DNA from: Phytophthora sp. 'mugwort' | Taxonomy: Eukaryota; Oomycota; Peronosporomycetes; Peronosporales; Peronosporaceae | Assembly: GCA_033558025.1 (NCBI GenBank) | Contig: JAUCEF010000001.1 | Coordinates: 2,108,001-2,172,000 of the forward strand | Reading direction: 5' to 3' | DNA: 64,000 nt | In this document: one piece after another, positions 20,547-31,559 of the stretch | Numbering within the stretch: position 1 is the stretch's first letter | How the letters are laid out: every line of letters starts with the position of its first letter | Position numbers and translations under genes: made by a program | The notes under the pieces: generated by a model | Databases searched by the model: none | What the model was told of the DNA's origin: nothing | What the model saw: the letters and a program-made list of their open reading frames with translations, nothing else

Positions 20547-22949
20547 AAAGACGCGGACGGAGACGTGCGAAGTGTTTACGAAGATAATTTTTTTCTTTTG
20601 CTTCAAGGTGCGGGACGTCAAACACCCCGTTTCTGCTTTAGGACCCGACGTGCGGCTTCAAGATGGGGTGACTTGGTCTTTGTATGAAACTGTTAAATGC
20701 GACCTTAGCACATCTCGAGATACAATAGCCTCCCGGACACGATAAGATACGTTGCGTCATATTCAATTATATTGCGTAATACTTGAAATTACCGCGGTCG
20801 ATTAACAAAATAAATCGAAATTAAAATCCGGACGAACTTTAGTTAACAATTATCATCTCTAAGTACGCAATCGGTACATGTATTCCCCTCCCAATCGGCA
20901 AGTGTGTTGTTGCAAGCATAATTCGTTTATTTCTTAAACGACTTCTGTTTCCTGGTACAAAGTATGTATCGCTTTCTTACAAATTACAAGTGTTTCGTCC
21001 TATACAGTCTCTATGTCGTATCTGTTTTGCGAATTTTGACAAATGACGAAACACACACAAATATTCATTCCGGTAGGTAAAACTTTTCTCAGCTAACGAA
21101 AGTTCGGATTTAGTACGAGCGTTGGACAAGACTGATGGTCAGGAAACATTTATTATTTTCGCCGACTATACAACTCGAAGTCATTAAGGCATTGGGGGTT
21201 CCGCATTCAGTTGTTCACCCTAGACGCTTTTCCAAAGCCGCACTCATTGGTTCAGAAACTCGCGCGTTTTAGGCCGTCACTCAGCTTAAAGTCTCCTTCT
21301 TATTAAAAGTAACCCCCACAGCTCTCCAAGTCACTTGTTATCCTCATGTTGAAGCAGCGCCGCCCTGACTTCTCGTACGTACCCAAGGCCGAGCGCTACG
21401 AACTCGGTATCGCACCAGTGAACTGGGTATGTCGATTCGCGACGACTCCGAGTATTTCTATATTACTCGCGAGTCTTTCCCCCTGTTTACTCCCTATTGG
21501 TCATCAAGCAAATCCCCGACTAGTCTACACTAGTCCTCATTTACGCTGGACTTCTTGAGGCTCTTGAGTACGCCGCATGTGCATCGGCACAACCCAGGTC
21601 GGTGCGTTGATGCGCAAGGCAGTGCTGACGACGTCGTTGAAGCCAGTGCTTGACTGCTTTCTTGGTGCTAACTAGACTCAACTTGGGTTAAGCAGCATCG
21701 TGAATCGATCGTGCCGTAATGAATAAAGTCTTGACGCAAAGCTGGCGGGGTGCTCGAACGAGCAAACCGTTCATTACTACTTTGGCGACTTTTCCAAAGC
21801 ATTGGATGATCTTGGCTTTAGCGCCAACACGTCTCGTATGTGGAGTTGCGATGATACGATATTGACTGCGCAATGAAACGGATCAGAAAGAGCTGTGTGT
21901 TGTAAGGGGTGAGGTGTTAACGTCCGTCGGTCTACCGATCGTGAAAAGGTTAGTACGATAGTGCTGTGAACGCGTCTGGTGGACGTATTCCATCCGTGTT
22001 TATCTTCGCGTGCGAAACGACCAGGGGCTGTACTCCGTGACGGCGGACACTCCACCGTCTGGCGTACATGATGCAGTGTCCGCCTTCATGGAGCCGTCCA
22101 ACTTCAATATGGAGCTTATCGTGATGCGGCTGAAGTGGGTGGTGACAAGCTACCCCCACCGCGGCTGACCGACGATGAGCATTTTGCTCATGTATCTATT
22201 CATTGCTCGGACCAACGACGCACATATATTGATATTACCGGCCCATACGTCTCACTTCCTCAGCCTTGAAACGTAGCTATCTGTCAACCTTTCAGGCATT
22301 ATATAACGCAGAAGTCAAAGATTTTCAATTGCAAGGAGAAGGGCTCCCTGTTAAGAGCGATGTTGCGATCGTGACACGTGTGTCATTTGACGCTGCCTTT
22401 ACAGACAGCGATATCAAGCGGGGTTCCGTAAAACCAGCATTTTTCCTCGCTCATTTGGGATGACGCTGCTGAGAATAATGTGCAGCACCAAAAGTGAATA
22501 TGAACAAACGTATAGTGAATATGAATGTCGTATACGTTGGTCTGGCATCACGCAGTTCTGGAGTCCGTGGAAAATAGTTTCGAAGCGCGTGCAGAAGGCA
22601 ATGCAAAGGCCTCAACTCCACCTTAACACGCTGCATGTAGGCAGCCTGCCGATAAAAGTATGCAGCAAGAACAAGACCCAAGGGTGACTTTATTGACGGC
22701 AACGTGTCTGGGGGCATGTTGGCCACACTTGACGATATAGGGCAAGTGGCCACGTAGCAAAGCTGCTGCTAAAGTGAAAGTTAAATCAAAGCAGAGGTAG
22801 ACCAGCATGCAAGGTTGAACCTGCCGCTGCGAAGGCTGCGCGAAGCGCCTGGCGGGCAGCGAACAAACTGAAGTGCCAAGCAGGATCTAACCTGAAAGAG
22901 AAGGTTGCCGATGTCTCGGGATAGGAGTTGAGTTGAGAATGATTCAAAG
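20547..22949. other. Intergenic, mostly unassigned
   Basis: Short frames only. One gene-like start exists at 21346 (MLKQRRPDFSYVPKAERYEL) that runs into a perfect GTATGT donor at 21427, but no continuing exon could be found, so it may be a truncated gene start. The remainder is unrecognised and probably old transposon sequence. Confidence 0.35.
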
Positions 22950-23157
22950 TACAGACAACGACAAATAAATGCGGCAACGTAAAATCCGGCATTTCATAGA
23001 CATATCCATACAAAACATTTCAGGATTTTATCCAATCAGATTTATTAATTTTACTTCTGCGCTGGCTTTTCATTTTGAGTGGTTCTGGTTAAAACAACGG
23101 AGACCACCGTCTATGTTTTACCTGCTCGCACATTCCGGTTTTATCACCACGGTGATC

Positions 23158-24495
23158 ATGGCGACTAAACAAAACAGAAAAACAACACAGTCCGCGAGAA
23201 GCGCGTGGCGGTGCTACGGATGGAAGAGGTTGGCGTCGAAAAGGTTGCCCGCTAGCTTTCGTTTGCTCGCGGTACTGCGCGTCGGTGGTGGATGCAAGCA
23301 GACAAGCTTCTAACCTTCACTGGGCATGCGAACTCCAAATCGCTGAAGGGTCAGGGCCGTAGCGAGATGTTTCCTGCAATCCCGGCAGTTTTACCTTCAT
23401 GAAGGATACGCGAAGGGAATAAAAGGTAATAAATAATATGAGCGTTATGGTACTAAATATATTAACTTGTCAGGTATCATAATATAATGTGTAGGTCCTC
23501 ACAACACATGAATAATGACATTCATGTTGAAGATTGAGCCCGTGTGGGTTGAATGCTCGATGGATGGAAAGAAGAGCGGCATTCTTGCCCTGCAACGGAT
23601 GTGTGAGAGACTTCCTCTCCGGTATGTTTCTTTATTATTTATAAATTAATACTAAAAGCTAACCTGTAACCTTAATTTTGTGTTTAGTCATGGTTTTTCA
23701 TCTCAAAAACCACAAACGGCGAAAAAAAGCGCTGAGGATCTTAAAGAAACGCAGGTCGAGTTCGCACTGAAATTCTGGAGGACGTACGAAGCGTGCAGGC
23801 CCAAGGGCATCAACAACGTGGATGAAAAAGCCATCAACTTTGACATGCCCCCGGGTCAAATGTGAGCGTGAAGGGGTTCCACGGACCCAGCGCGGATTAC
23901 GAATACAACGAAGCATAATGGTCGACTTACGGCAGTGCTAACAATCCGAGCCGATGGTATGTTTTTTTATTGTGTATTATGGCTATAAGTATTTTTTTTA
24001 ACTAATTACTAATATGTTAGGTAAAAACTTCCTATGTTGTTCATTTTGCGTGGCAAGCATGGCGGTCGAATTGAAACCACCGAGTTGGACGAGTATCGAG
24101 CGGGTCACTTCTACACGGTTCAAGAAAGCGCATGGATGGACTGCAGCGTGGGGGTTCTATGTAGAGCAGCTGTTAATATATGAAGTTGACGGACCCGCTG
24201 TTCTCCTTCTTGACAATTTTGAATGTCATATGTCGGAAGCAGAACAGCCGGTCGTATCCGAAGTTGCTAATGCTGCTGTGGTCCCATTACCCACAAACAG
24301 TACGGATTATTGTCAGCCGCTGGATGTTGGTGCAATGGATCCGTTTAAAGCGAAAATGCGGACTAACTGGTCTGGAATCATCGGCTGTACTGCCAGAGCA
24401 AAGCGAATCCGAGCCGTACGAGCTACCACAACGGCTTGGGATGCAATTCCAACTAGCACCGTAATTCGTAGCTTCGAAAAAAAGCTATTCCGCAG
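23158..24495 (+). pseudogene. Pogo-like DDE transposase (element 1), interrupted
   Basis: Collinear segments read as one multi-exon transposase. The N-terminus starts at MATKQNRKTTQ (23158), then after a shift WWMQADKLLTFTGHANSKSL and KGQGRSEMFPAIPA. A segment FMLKIEPVWVECSMDGKKSG (about 23527) ends at a GTATGT intron (from about 23621). The next exon (23688 on) carries HGFSSQKPQTAKKSAEDLKE and INNVDEKAINFDMPPGQM with the first catalytic Asp. The last part (24020-24495) has VDGPAVLLLDNFECHMSEAE (second Asp), YCQPLDVGAMDPFKAKMR (third Asp) and VIRSFEKKLFR. Reading is cut at 24496 by element 2 and resumes after 26778, where a stop follows within about ten codons. Small shifts make it inactive. 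Confidence 0.8.
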
Positions 24496-25747
24496 TACAC
24501 CGTCCACCCTTATTAGTCTTGCGACTTAATTAGTCTTGCATCGTACTTATCAGGGAACATTTAGTACAGCTACCGCAATTAGTCAAGCACCACAACTATT
24601 CTTGCACGCGAAGACTGGTGGTGGCGTGCTCGCTGACTCAGCGCTTTAAGCTGCGGCCCTCACTTTCGAATACGCTGTCGGGCACCCAGCGCAGACTTCA
24701 GCACATCGTCCCCCTCAACAGTCGCGTGCAGTGCGTGGGGTGGATAGAGATTGATAAAACGGTCAACGGAGATGCTGGGTTTTTTGGGCGCGCGGTCGCA
24801 CAGTTTCCCAGCTCTTTCGTTCGACAAGCGGCGAGTGAACCTTACTAAAGCGCGATTGGTGGAAAAAGCGGGATGCAACTCGAGCTAAACTAGCCGACAA
24901 GAAGCAACTAAAGTATGCAAGCAGTGTGAAAGGTTCTCGTCAGCAGTTTGTGGTCAAAGCGCTAAGTAGTCGTGGCCGGAAGCTGAACGCTTAGTGGGAA
25001 TGGCTGTATCCTCAGCTATTAAGCGATTTTGAGAGGTTACGGTGTGCAGGTGTGAAGTTTTCGGTGCGATTAGTCATGGATATGGCATCTATAATGGTCG
25101 GAGACAGCAATCACCTCGTTTTCAATAAGACTTTGAACATTCGCGGAGGTCCTTTTCGTGAAAAAGTGACTGAGCGACAGGTGCAGGATTCTTAGAGCGC
25201 TTCAACATTGTCTATCGCTGCCTAAAGGGGAACAAGCAGATTAGCGACGAGAAGCAGCTGCAGATTGACATTGCTATAGCTGCCCCCTTGGTCGTATCAA
25301 GCGACAGTTCGACGACAAAAAGATTGACCGGATCAAATTTACAATATAGACGAAAGTCGTTTTGTAATTGACCTCGATGATGGCAAGACCCTTGATTTTG
25401 AGGGTTCTGAGGAGGTCAAATATCGCAAAATAGTTTCCGGTACGTTGTGTTTTGTATTCTAGAATGGCGTTACACTGACTGACGTATTTGGTGCGTGATA
25501 CGGTTGTAGGGAGGGAAGGGATAACAAGCTGCGTGTTGTTAAAAGGCGGATCGGATGCAAAGGTGCTGTGTCCGATGCTCACTTTTAAGAACTCAAATTC
25601 TAGACATCCTATTCAAGGTCTTCCTGACTCAGTCAACGGCGTCTGCTATCTTTCAAAAACTCCGAGCGCATTCATCAACAATGCAACGATGTTGGAGTGG
25701 TTGCAAGATGTGCATTAGAAGTACAGCTTTTAGACCTATATTTGAAA

Positions 25748-25867
25748 GCTATTTTTAGTTTACATTTAACAGGTATTTCTTCTTTATTAGGTGGTATTAA
25801 TTTTATTTCAACTATTTATAATATGCGAGCACCAGGTTTAAGTTTTCATAGATTACCTTTATTCGTT
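25748..25867 (+). other. cox1: Nuclear mitochondrial insertion: cox1 fragment
   Basis: About 40 codons read [20 protein letters not shown] then [20 protein letters not shown], an unmistakable cytochrome c oxidase subunit 1 segment (the loop and helix after the haem-ligand region). The DNA is very AT-rich, as in mitochondria, unlike its neighbours. The frame is uninterrupted, which points to a fairly recent transfer. It ends abruptly where Trp-Ser-Val would follow. Confidence 0.9.
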
Positions 25868-25873
25868 GTTACA

Positions 25874-25907
<34 letters not shown>
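25868..25907 (-). other. rnl: Nuclear mitochondrial insertion: large-subunit rRNA fragment (antisense)
   Basis: The bases CATTCATGCAGGTCGGAACT followed by TACCCGACAAGG are the reverse complement of the highly conserved domain V segment of large-subunit rRNA (sense strand CCTTGTCGGGTAAGTTCCGA). The piece is only about 40 bases and is fused directly between cox1 and nad11 sequence, in the opposite orientation to cox1. Confidence 0.8.
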
Positions 25908-25908
<1 letters not shown>

Positions 25909-26073
25909 AAATATATGAAAAAAATTACAAATCGGATAAAACAAGATATTTTTTTGATAGTTTAAAATATCAACGATTAAAATATCCATTATTAAAAGAT
26001 AATCAAAACAATTTTCATAAGATTTCTTGGTGAGATGCTTTAAATATTATTAATAAAAAATTAATAATTACAG
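25908..26073 (+). other. nad11: Nuclear mitochondrial insertion: nad11 fragment
   Basis: The AT-rich frame reads [20 protein letters not shown] then RLKYPLLKDNQNNFHKISW, a TGA (26031-26033), and DALNIINKKLIIT. This matches the start of the molybdopterin-like part of the 75-kDa subunit of complex I (NuoG/Nad11: SDKTR, the Gly/Ser-Leu-Lys-x-Gln-Arg-Leu motif, ISW-x-x-AL). The in-frame TGA is either a change after insertion or a codon difference. The right edge near 26073 is approximate. Confidence 0.85.
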
Positions 26074-26956
26074 ATAGCGAACAGCCGAACCCTTGGAACC
26101 TTCTTCAGCTCCAGGATGTTTGGTTTGTTCCCTTAATGATTGGTGCACTGGGGACCTGTGTGGACATTTTGCCGGAGAACGCATTCTCTGGCTGGACAAT
26201 GCCAGTGGGCACTCAAGCCAGGATGTGCAGAATGCTGCAAAACAGCTGCGGACAAGCATCGAATTCTTCCCGCCGCGTTCAACCAGCAGACCGCTTCCCA
26301 ATCCAACGGATCAAGACACATTGGCGCGCTTTGTGTAAAGCGAGGAATTTGAAAGCAATTAGAGAAGGAGACCGGGCAACAAAATCTGGATCGTTAGCGA
26401 ATCCCGAAAAAACGTTTTATGGAGACGGCGACTGAGTGTATTCGCCGCGTCAACCTGGAGATGGATGCCAAGAGCGTCAACTAAGCAAAAACCTCGATGC
26501 TGCAACGTGGCCTCGACGTCCCTGAAGACGGCGTTTGGAGAGTTAGTCAGCTGAGCCGAAAGCTGCGTAAAATCGTGGAGGCGCATCCGGCATCTTTTGA
26601 AGCTGCTTAAAAGGATTCGAATGCACTAGTAGTAGATAGTCCAGAGGGGTAGCGATCTCACACAATATAGTCATGCACCACTATTAGTCATGCACATAAT
26701 ATAGTCTGTCCTCTGCTCGGGCTTCCCTGTCTTCCACCGCAAGTAGTGAGGACCAGACTAATAATGGTGGACGGTGTATACTGAGATTAACGTTTGAATG
26801 AAAGACCTTTTTTTGCAAAACATTTGGAAAGTTGAACGTTTTATATTCGGCTGCACAGTAATTTAGCCAATAAAATATAGCTGCCGGATTTTCCGTCATG
26901 TTGCTTAACTATAGAGAATGTCGCAAGTCACGCCGCATTTATCCGTCGTTGTCTGT

Positions 26957-27768
26957 AATGCATTGTTATTTTTAGAATGACGATACATTTCGTAGTAAAG
27001 AAAATGGAATAAAGATGCCCTTTCTTGTGTCCACATGTGATTTGTGATAACTAGAATTTGGTCCTATCATCTATAGTGGTCATAAATACGTCCGACGCGG
27101 ATAGCGGTGCTGGCACACGCATTCGTTACTGTAGCTTGGCTCGGTTCAAATTATACCGTTCAAGTATCGAAAGCCGTATTAGTAACCCCGGGCACGCACC
27201 GGAACGCGCTAACTGTAGCCTTACGCGTCAACCATATGTAAGGGCGGGTGACTATAAAGGGATATGTAAGGGCTACGCAGCCTAGGCACGGATATCTAAA
27301 TCAGCGAGTCGTACTGGTGTGCTATAGCAAAGTTCTGGCGAACATCGGTGGGGAGACAGTTGGCACACAATGTTAAGCGCCATTAATGTCATAGAAATAT
27401 AGGGGTAATTTTTCCTAGGTGGTCGTGAAACGAGAGTGTTCCTGAAAGAGTGAAGTGGTTTCCGCGGCAACCGAAAATACATAACGGAGGCCGCTGCTGG
27501 TAGCCATAGTTATAGTAAATCAATTAACTGGATTACTGTTATGTAGCTCTCTAATAACTATCTTGGCAGAATATACCGAAAAGCATTTCGTAGCGAGGTG
27601 GCAGGAAAGTTTCGGAAAGTCTCACAAGCAACCCCCCCTCCCTCCTCTGCTCCTAATTATGCTTCGAGCTAGGTTCTAGGATTTGACCTGATGGGGCCAG
27701 AGATGGCACTACAGACAATGAAGGGATAAACCCGACTCACACATTAGCAGTGCGCATAGCACGCTCAA
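26957..27768. other. Intergenic, nothing recognised
   Basis: No open frame longer than about 75 codons and no repeat pair was found between the end of element 1 and the next relic. Confidence 0.4.
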
Positions 27769-28270
27769 ATGTTAAAAACAATTCTCGGATTAATTCGGTT
27801 AACGTCATTATATATCCAGATTTACACCAATGGCTCTACCAAAATAAATGAAAGGTACCTATTCAAATATCACTCAGCTGATGCTAAAGCAAGGCCCATT
27901 TCTGTTATGAAGCACGTTGCAGCAGCTGATTATCGGTCGGGGCACCCGTACGACCGGAAGAGAAAGCGGGTGGTATTTTGGGGTGCAATGGTGTCAAAGA
28001 CTCTAAAGGGCAGGTGCGCAAGGAAATCTTTCCTGGTGATTCTGATCTTGTTACGTACACGAAAGATGTGAGGCGATGTGAACGCGCGATGAGTGTAATA
28101 CTTGATATTTGTAATCGTTTTGAAACTAACTGACATTTTGCAACTAAATGGTAATGCTTCTGCCATGATAGAGTTCATGCCGAAACTTCGTCCAAATTGG
28201 ATGGCATCGAATTCGAACGGAGATCTCCCACTCGAGGGCATTGTTCAGCGCATCGTCAATCGGTAAGAAA
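27769..28270 (+). pseudogene. N-terminal relic of a pogo-like transposase (family of elements 1 and 3)
   Basis: A plus frame reading AMVSKTLKG, a one-base shift, then VRKEIFPGDSDLVTYTKDVR (about 27990-28070) matches the block KSLKGQGRSEMFP of element 1 and GRKEIFPSVPALVTFMKDT of element 3. Downstream, ILQLNGNASAMIEFMPKLRP and LEGIVQRIVNR (28130-28260) sit where the segment before the first catalytic domain is expected. No terminal repeats of that family were found around it, so it is an orphan fragment. Confidence 0.45.
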
Positions 28271-28523
28271 TTTGGTGCTTTATCAAATATACTTCTCTTG
28301 TCCACCATACTATGGCCCAGAAAGATGCTGCGGACCACACAATATTCGGGAGGGCTTAAGAATGAGTTGGTATATGTCTATCGTTTAGCGCCTACAGTGA
28401 AGATTTGGCAAGCATAGGTTTGGCGCGCTTTCGCCGCCCCCAACCATTTCTACCAGAGTTACACCGATACACCCACAGTTCGATTCACCGGAAGCGTTTC
28501 AAGCCGCGACAGCCAGTCGCAGC

Positions 28524-29775
28524 ATGCCCCACTGTCCCAACCAGCAGGACATCTCGACACGTACGAAAGTGGCCGTCGCGCTGCACTTCGCTCAACGGTC
28601 AGTCGGTGGCCGCATTCCGAGGCCAACGTTGCCGTTCGCGCAGCGGGCTTCAGGTTGCGGTGCCACATTATTAGCAGGGTGTGGTGGCGGCACCATAGGT
28701 GCTGTGCTGTTGGGAGGCCGCCAGCGGTTCCCGCCACCGTCACGTCGCCTCACGGATGACGAATTGGTAGAGATGGTTTGTGATACCCCTCTCTGCAGCC
28801 GCAGAGCTTGCGCTCGTTTGCCGCTGCAACCTGCATCTTTTCTTCGCTGCTCGAAGCGCAGCACCATTTACAGGAAAGTATCTCTTGTTCGTCCGACGCT
28901 GTCGGCTCTGCACGAGGATGCGACGTTCGTCTTGGGCGCTGGCGCACGTCGAGCGCCGCGTGAGTACACACCACTACTGACTTTGCCTACAATAATTGAT
29001 ATTCTATTCAGTTGGCCCAAAGCCATTAGTTTTATTATTCCAGTTGGCTAGGAGCGAAGATGTGTCGTGTACACACATGTATGACACTGTATATCTTAAT
29101 GGGAAGTGGTTTAACCTCTACAAGGCAAATGCCAAGTACCACCTAGCTAAAGACGAAATATTGCCCGACCGTGCTCCAAGGTACATAGGAAAGATAATGG
29201 CCTTGGCTGCGGCTGCTGGACCATCCTATGATTGTGGCAAGAAGCGCTCTTTCGATGGCAAAATATGCATTTGGCCTAGGTTATGGCCGAACGAGCATTC
29301 AAGAACCGAGCTAAAGGAATTCAAATCACCAAGAATGTCTCCATGACGCGCGCTGTAACGCACCAAGATGCTGCGCGAGAACGCGTTCCCTGTCCCTGTT
29401 TGGAGAAATGGCCCGGTAAGTGGAGTTGAAGTAGTTGCTTATAGTTGTGCCAATGAAGCAGTTTACAATTATGTTGCTAGAACTTTGCTGGGTATTGCTG
29501 GAATGTTGAAGAAGAAAGTCATCTACAATAACGGTGTAGCAAGACAACGCTGACCCCCATGTTCAAGATGACATCGTCGATATCATCGAGGCTTGTCAGG
29601 AGGGCGGCTGAGATATCTAATGGTTAGGCAGCCGCCACTCGCCCGATAGGAACGTTTTAGACCTCGATTTCTTCAATTCGTTGCAGTAATTACAACACAA
29701 GCCCCGCAACGACATGGCCGGCCTGTTCGCGGCTGTAAAGGCCTCATTTGAACGGGTTAGCTACCATAATTTAGG
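28524..29775 (+). pseudogene. Mariner-like element transposase, decayed (copy 2)
   Basis: The N-terminal half is open from about 28530 (TRTKVAVALHFAQRSVGGRI and DELVEMVCDTPLCSRRACAR, like the Pro-Leu-x-x-Arg motif before the second helix-turn-helix). The catalytic part follows at 29080: TVYLNGKWFNLYKANAKYHL, where the usual Asp-Glu before Lys-Trp-Phe reads Asn-Gly, then AKDEILPDRAPR, GKIMALAAAAGPSYD and SFDGKICIWPRL. After decayed sequence the frame resumes at 29546 with QDNADPHVQDDIVDIIEAC (second Asp intact) and SPDRNVLDLDFFNSLQ (third Asp region, about 29636), ending near FAAVKASFERV. Stops and lost residues make it inactive. It is a second member of the family at 1439-2616. Confidence 0.7.
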
Positions 29776-31049
29776 TATGTGCTTTTTAACGCTACATAAA
29801 GTATTATGTACGGTTATTGCGTGCAAGGGGGTAATAACTACAGCCTCTCTCGCGTTCCAAGTTCCACATGCGCCGTGGTATCTCACCGATAGAACTTCCG
29901 GTTGGCGCCAGCATATTTGCTGAAGGCTATCGACATTTACGCCAATCACATCATACTACCTAATATGCTGCAGTTGCAACAATATTAGTTACCTAATTCT
30001 GTACTGATCGATGATTGTCCAATTTTATCTTTCCCCCTACATAATGTGTTGCATATCGAAATAACGGAGAGTAGCACCTCGTTCGGATACCATGGATTTC
30101 GCGCGTTTTGCGCATCGTTTGAGCTATTCTTGCGTCAACCATGTTGTTAACTGATCTCGTATAAAAGCGGCGTGAATAATCACTAATTTTATACTTAATT
30201 ACGGCATGCAATATATCATCCCCTCAAAGATGTCACAGAAGACCTCTCTTACTATTCCAAAGAAGGTCGCGTTTGGGCAAGCTAGCAGGGTAAGAGCATA
30301 CAGTGCATTGAGAGCTTTCAAATGCTCTGTCTTCTGCTTGCTAACTATTTCTACTTCGTCTGATATGCTAATAACATTGAAATAGCCATAGTACGGTGGA
30401 CCAGAGACGTATATAATACCCTATTTTACCGCATATATTGTGCTCTGATTTTGATGAACTCGCAAAAGCCACAGCCGCGAAACCACCACGGAGGGCTCGA
30501 ATAAACTCCGGCAATGCTTCGCTATCTATTTTGAAAGGGGGGGGGGGGTCAAGACGTTCCGAGGTGGTGGTAATGTTGGTTAAATCAGCCGTTATGAGCA
30601 ATACCGTATTATGCAAGTACGCGGATATCGCCACCTGAGAGATGTCGACCGCTCTACCAAACAATCATTACCCAGAACAGCGATCCCACGAAATCGCAAG
30701 TTAATAAAAATTGTCGCTATTTTGCAATAATAACTACTTCTTTTGTAAACTCGGACGCTCAGATGTGAATGGCTCGTGTCAGCCAAAAGGGCGGCCCCGT
30801 TATGGGCGCCAGGTAAAGCAGTACACGCTCGACGCTAAACCTGTTTTCAAGAATAGCTAACGGTCTAGCGTTTCTAAAGGCGCAGACCGTGCGCGCTATA
30901 GTCTCCAACTTATATCCAAATCTAGCCCTTCGTACCAAAGCAAGAGCGTTCAAATTCCCCGCGGATGGCGCTATCAAAGAAAGCTAATGGAGGCTGCTAG
31001 CGTTCATAATGCAGAACACACGAAGCTTCTAAATGTAGACATATCTACA
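29776..31049. other. Intergenic, nothing firm
   Basis: A 51-codon frame at 30230 (MSQKTSLTIPKKVAFGQASR) loosely resembles the first residues of mariner-like transposases. A 12-base G tract lies at about 30537. No gene could be supported. Confidence 0.3.
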
Positions 31050-31250
31050 ATTATATCTAGCGATATAGAGGAGAGCACTGTTGTATGGGTTAATGAGCTC
31101 CGAGAGGAGGGAGTCCTTGTCTCGGCGCAGATGGTTTTGATAAATAATGATCTCGAGCTGCGCCACCAACATTACGGAGTTCGAGGCTTTGCTTCGATGT
31201 ATTGCCGGACACTGTCCCCCGTAAGCGCGAAACTGATACCAACTTCATGA
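31050..31250 (+). pseudogene. CENP-B-type helix-turn-helix relic
   Basis: The frame reads VVWVNELREEGVLVSAQMVL then INNDLELRHQHYGVRGFAS. This follows the second DNA-binding helix-turn-helix of pogo/CENP-B proteins (Trp-Val-x-Glu-Leu-Arg-x-x-Gly, Val-Ser, a helix, then Gly-Phe-x-Ala-Ser). No catalytic domain follows, so it is a fragment. Confidence 0.35.
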
Positions 31251-31559
31251 CATGCGAAGATCTCATCGACAGTGAGCTTGATCCACTGGGCTTGCGAGAG
31301 GCCATCATTCGCAGATATGTACTCGGCAGCAGTACTTGAATGTGCGACCACCGTTTTTTGATACTGACCCCCAAGCTACGGGGACTGCGCATTAGAAAGA
31401 GACGTACGACCTTAACACATACATAAGGGACGATGGTCAAGCTGAATTCGATTAGCGTCTGACGCTATCGACGGTGCGCACGTCCCAATAACGAGTCCTG
31501 AATCAGGAACAGGGTCTGCTGGGTGCTAGCTGTCGTGCTCGGGGCCGAACGCGACTTGG

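Larger units (their letters stand above)
24855..26610 (+). pseudogene. Pogo-like DDE transposase (element 2), split by mitochondrial DNA
   Basis: The N-terminal DNA-binding part reads WWKKRDATRAKLADKKQLKY (about 24860) and, after a stop, WEWLYPQLLSDFERLRCAGV (about 24996-25055). The catalytic part gives DQIYNIDESRFVIDLDDGK with the first Asp (about 25335-25390), then after shifts [20 protein letters not shown] and [15 protein letters not shown] (to 25717). Mitochondrial sequence follows. The transposase resumes with GERILWLDNASGHSSQDVQN (second Asp, about 26171-26230) and FFPPRSTSRPLPNPTDQ (about 26262-26310), then RIKTHWRALCKARNLKAIRE. The Gln-Pro-x-Asp motif is altered. Stops and shifts throughout show that the copy was decaying. 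Confidence 0.75.
24498..26776. mobile_element. Pogo-like element 2 inserted into element 1
   Basis: Its ends CACCGTCCACCCTTATTAGT (24498 on) and the inverted CACCGTCCACCATTATTAGT (to 26776) agree at 22 of 24 bases, with TA on both sides (24496-24497, 26777-26778). It interrupts the last codons of the element 1 transposase. The 2,279-bp interior holds a different, CENP-B/pogo-type transposase and a mitochondrial insertion of about 330 bases. Several ATTAGTC(A/T)TGCA motifs near both ends (24511-24590, 26660-26700) may be subterminal binding repeats. Confidence 0.8.
22952..26955. mobile_element. Pogo-like element 1 (outer element of a three-level nest)
   Basis: Terminal inverted repeats CAGACAACGACAAATAAATG (22952 on) and its inverted partner (to 26955) match at 22 of 24 bases and are flanked by TA (22950-22951, 26956-26957), as in pogo elements, whose ends begin with CAG. 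The 4,004-bp interval includes element 2 (24498-26776). Without that insertion it is about 1.72 kb, close to the 1.80 kb of the related element at 35132-36929. It carries a plus-strand DDE transposase. Confidence 0.85.

Noticed and set aside
21346..21426. Gene-like start MLKQRRPDFSYVPKAERYEL followed by a perfect GTATGT donor
   Set aside because: No second exon could be joined with a continuing frame, so it is mentioned only within the intergenic entry.
25697..25747. Possible leftward extension of the cox1 frame ([16 protein letters not shown])
   Set aside because: Open in frame but it does not resemble cox1 and is less AT-rich; it is probably transposase debris or junction filler.
30230..30385. 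51-codon frame resembling the start of a mariner-like transposase
   Set aside because: Similarity is limited to a few residues and no downstream domain is present.
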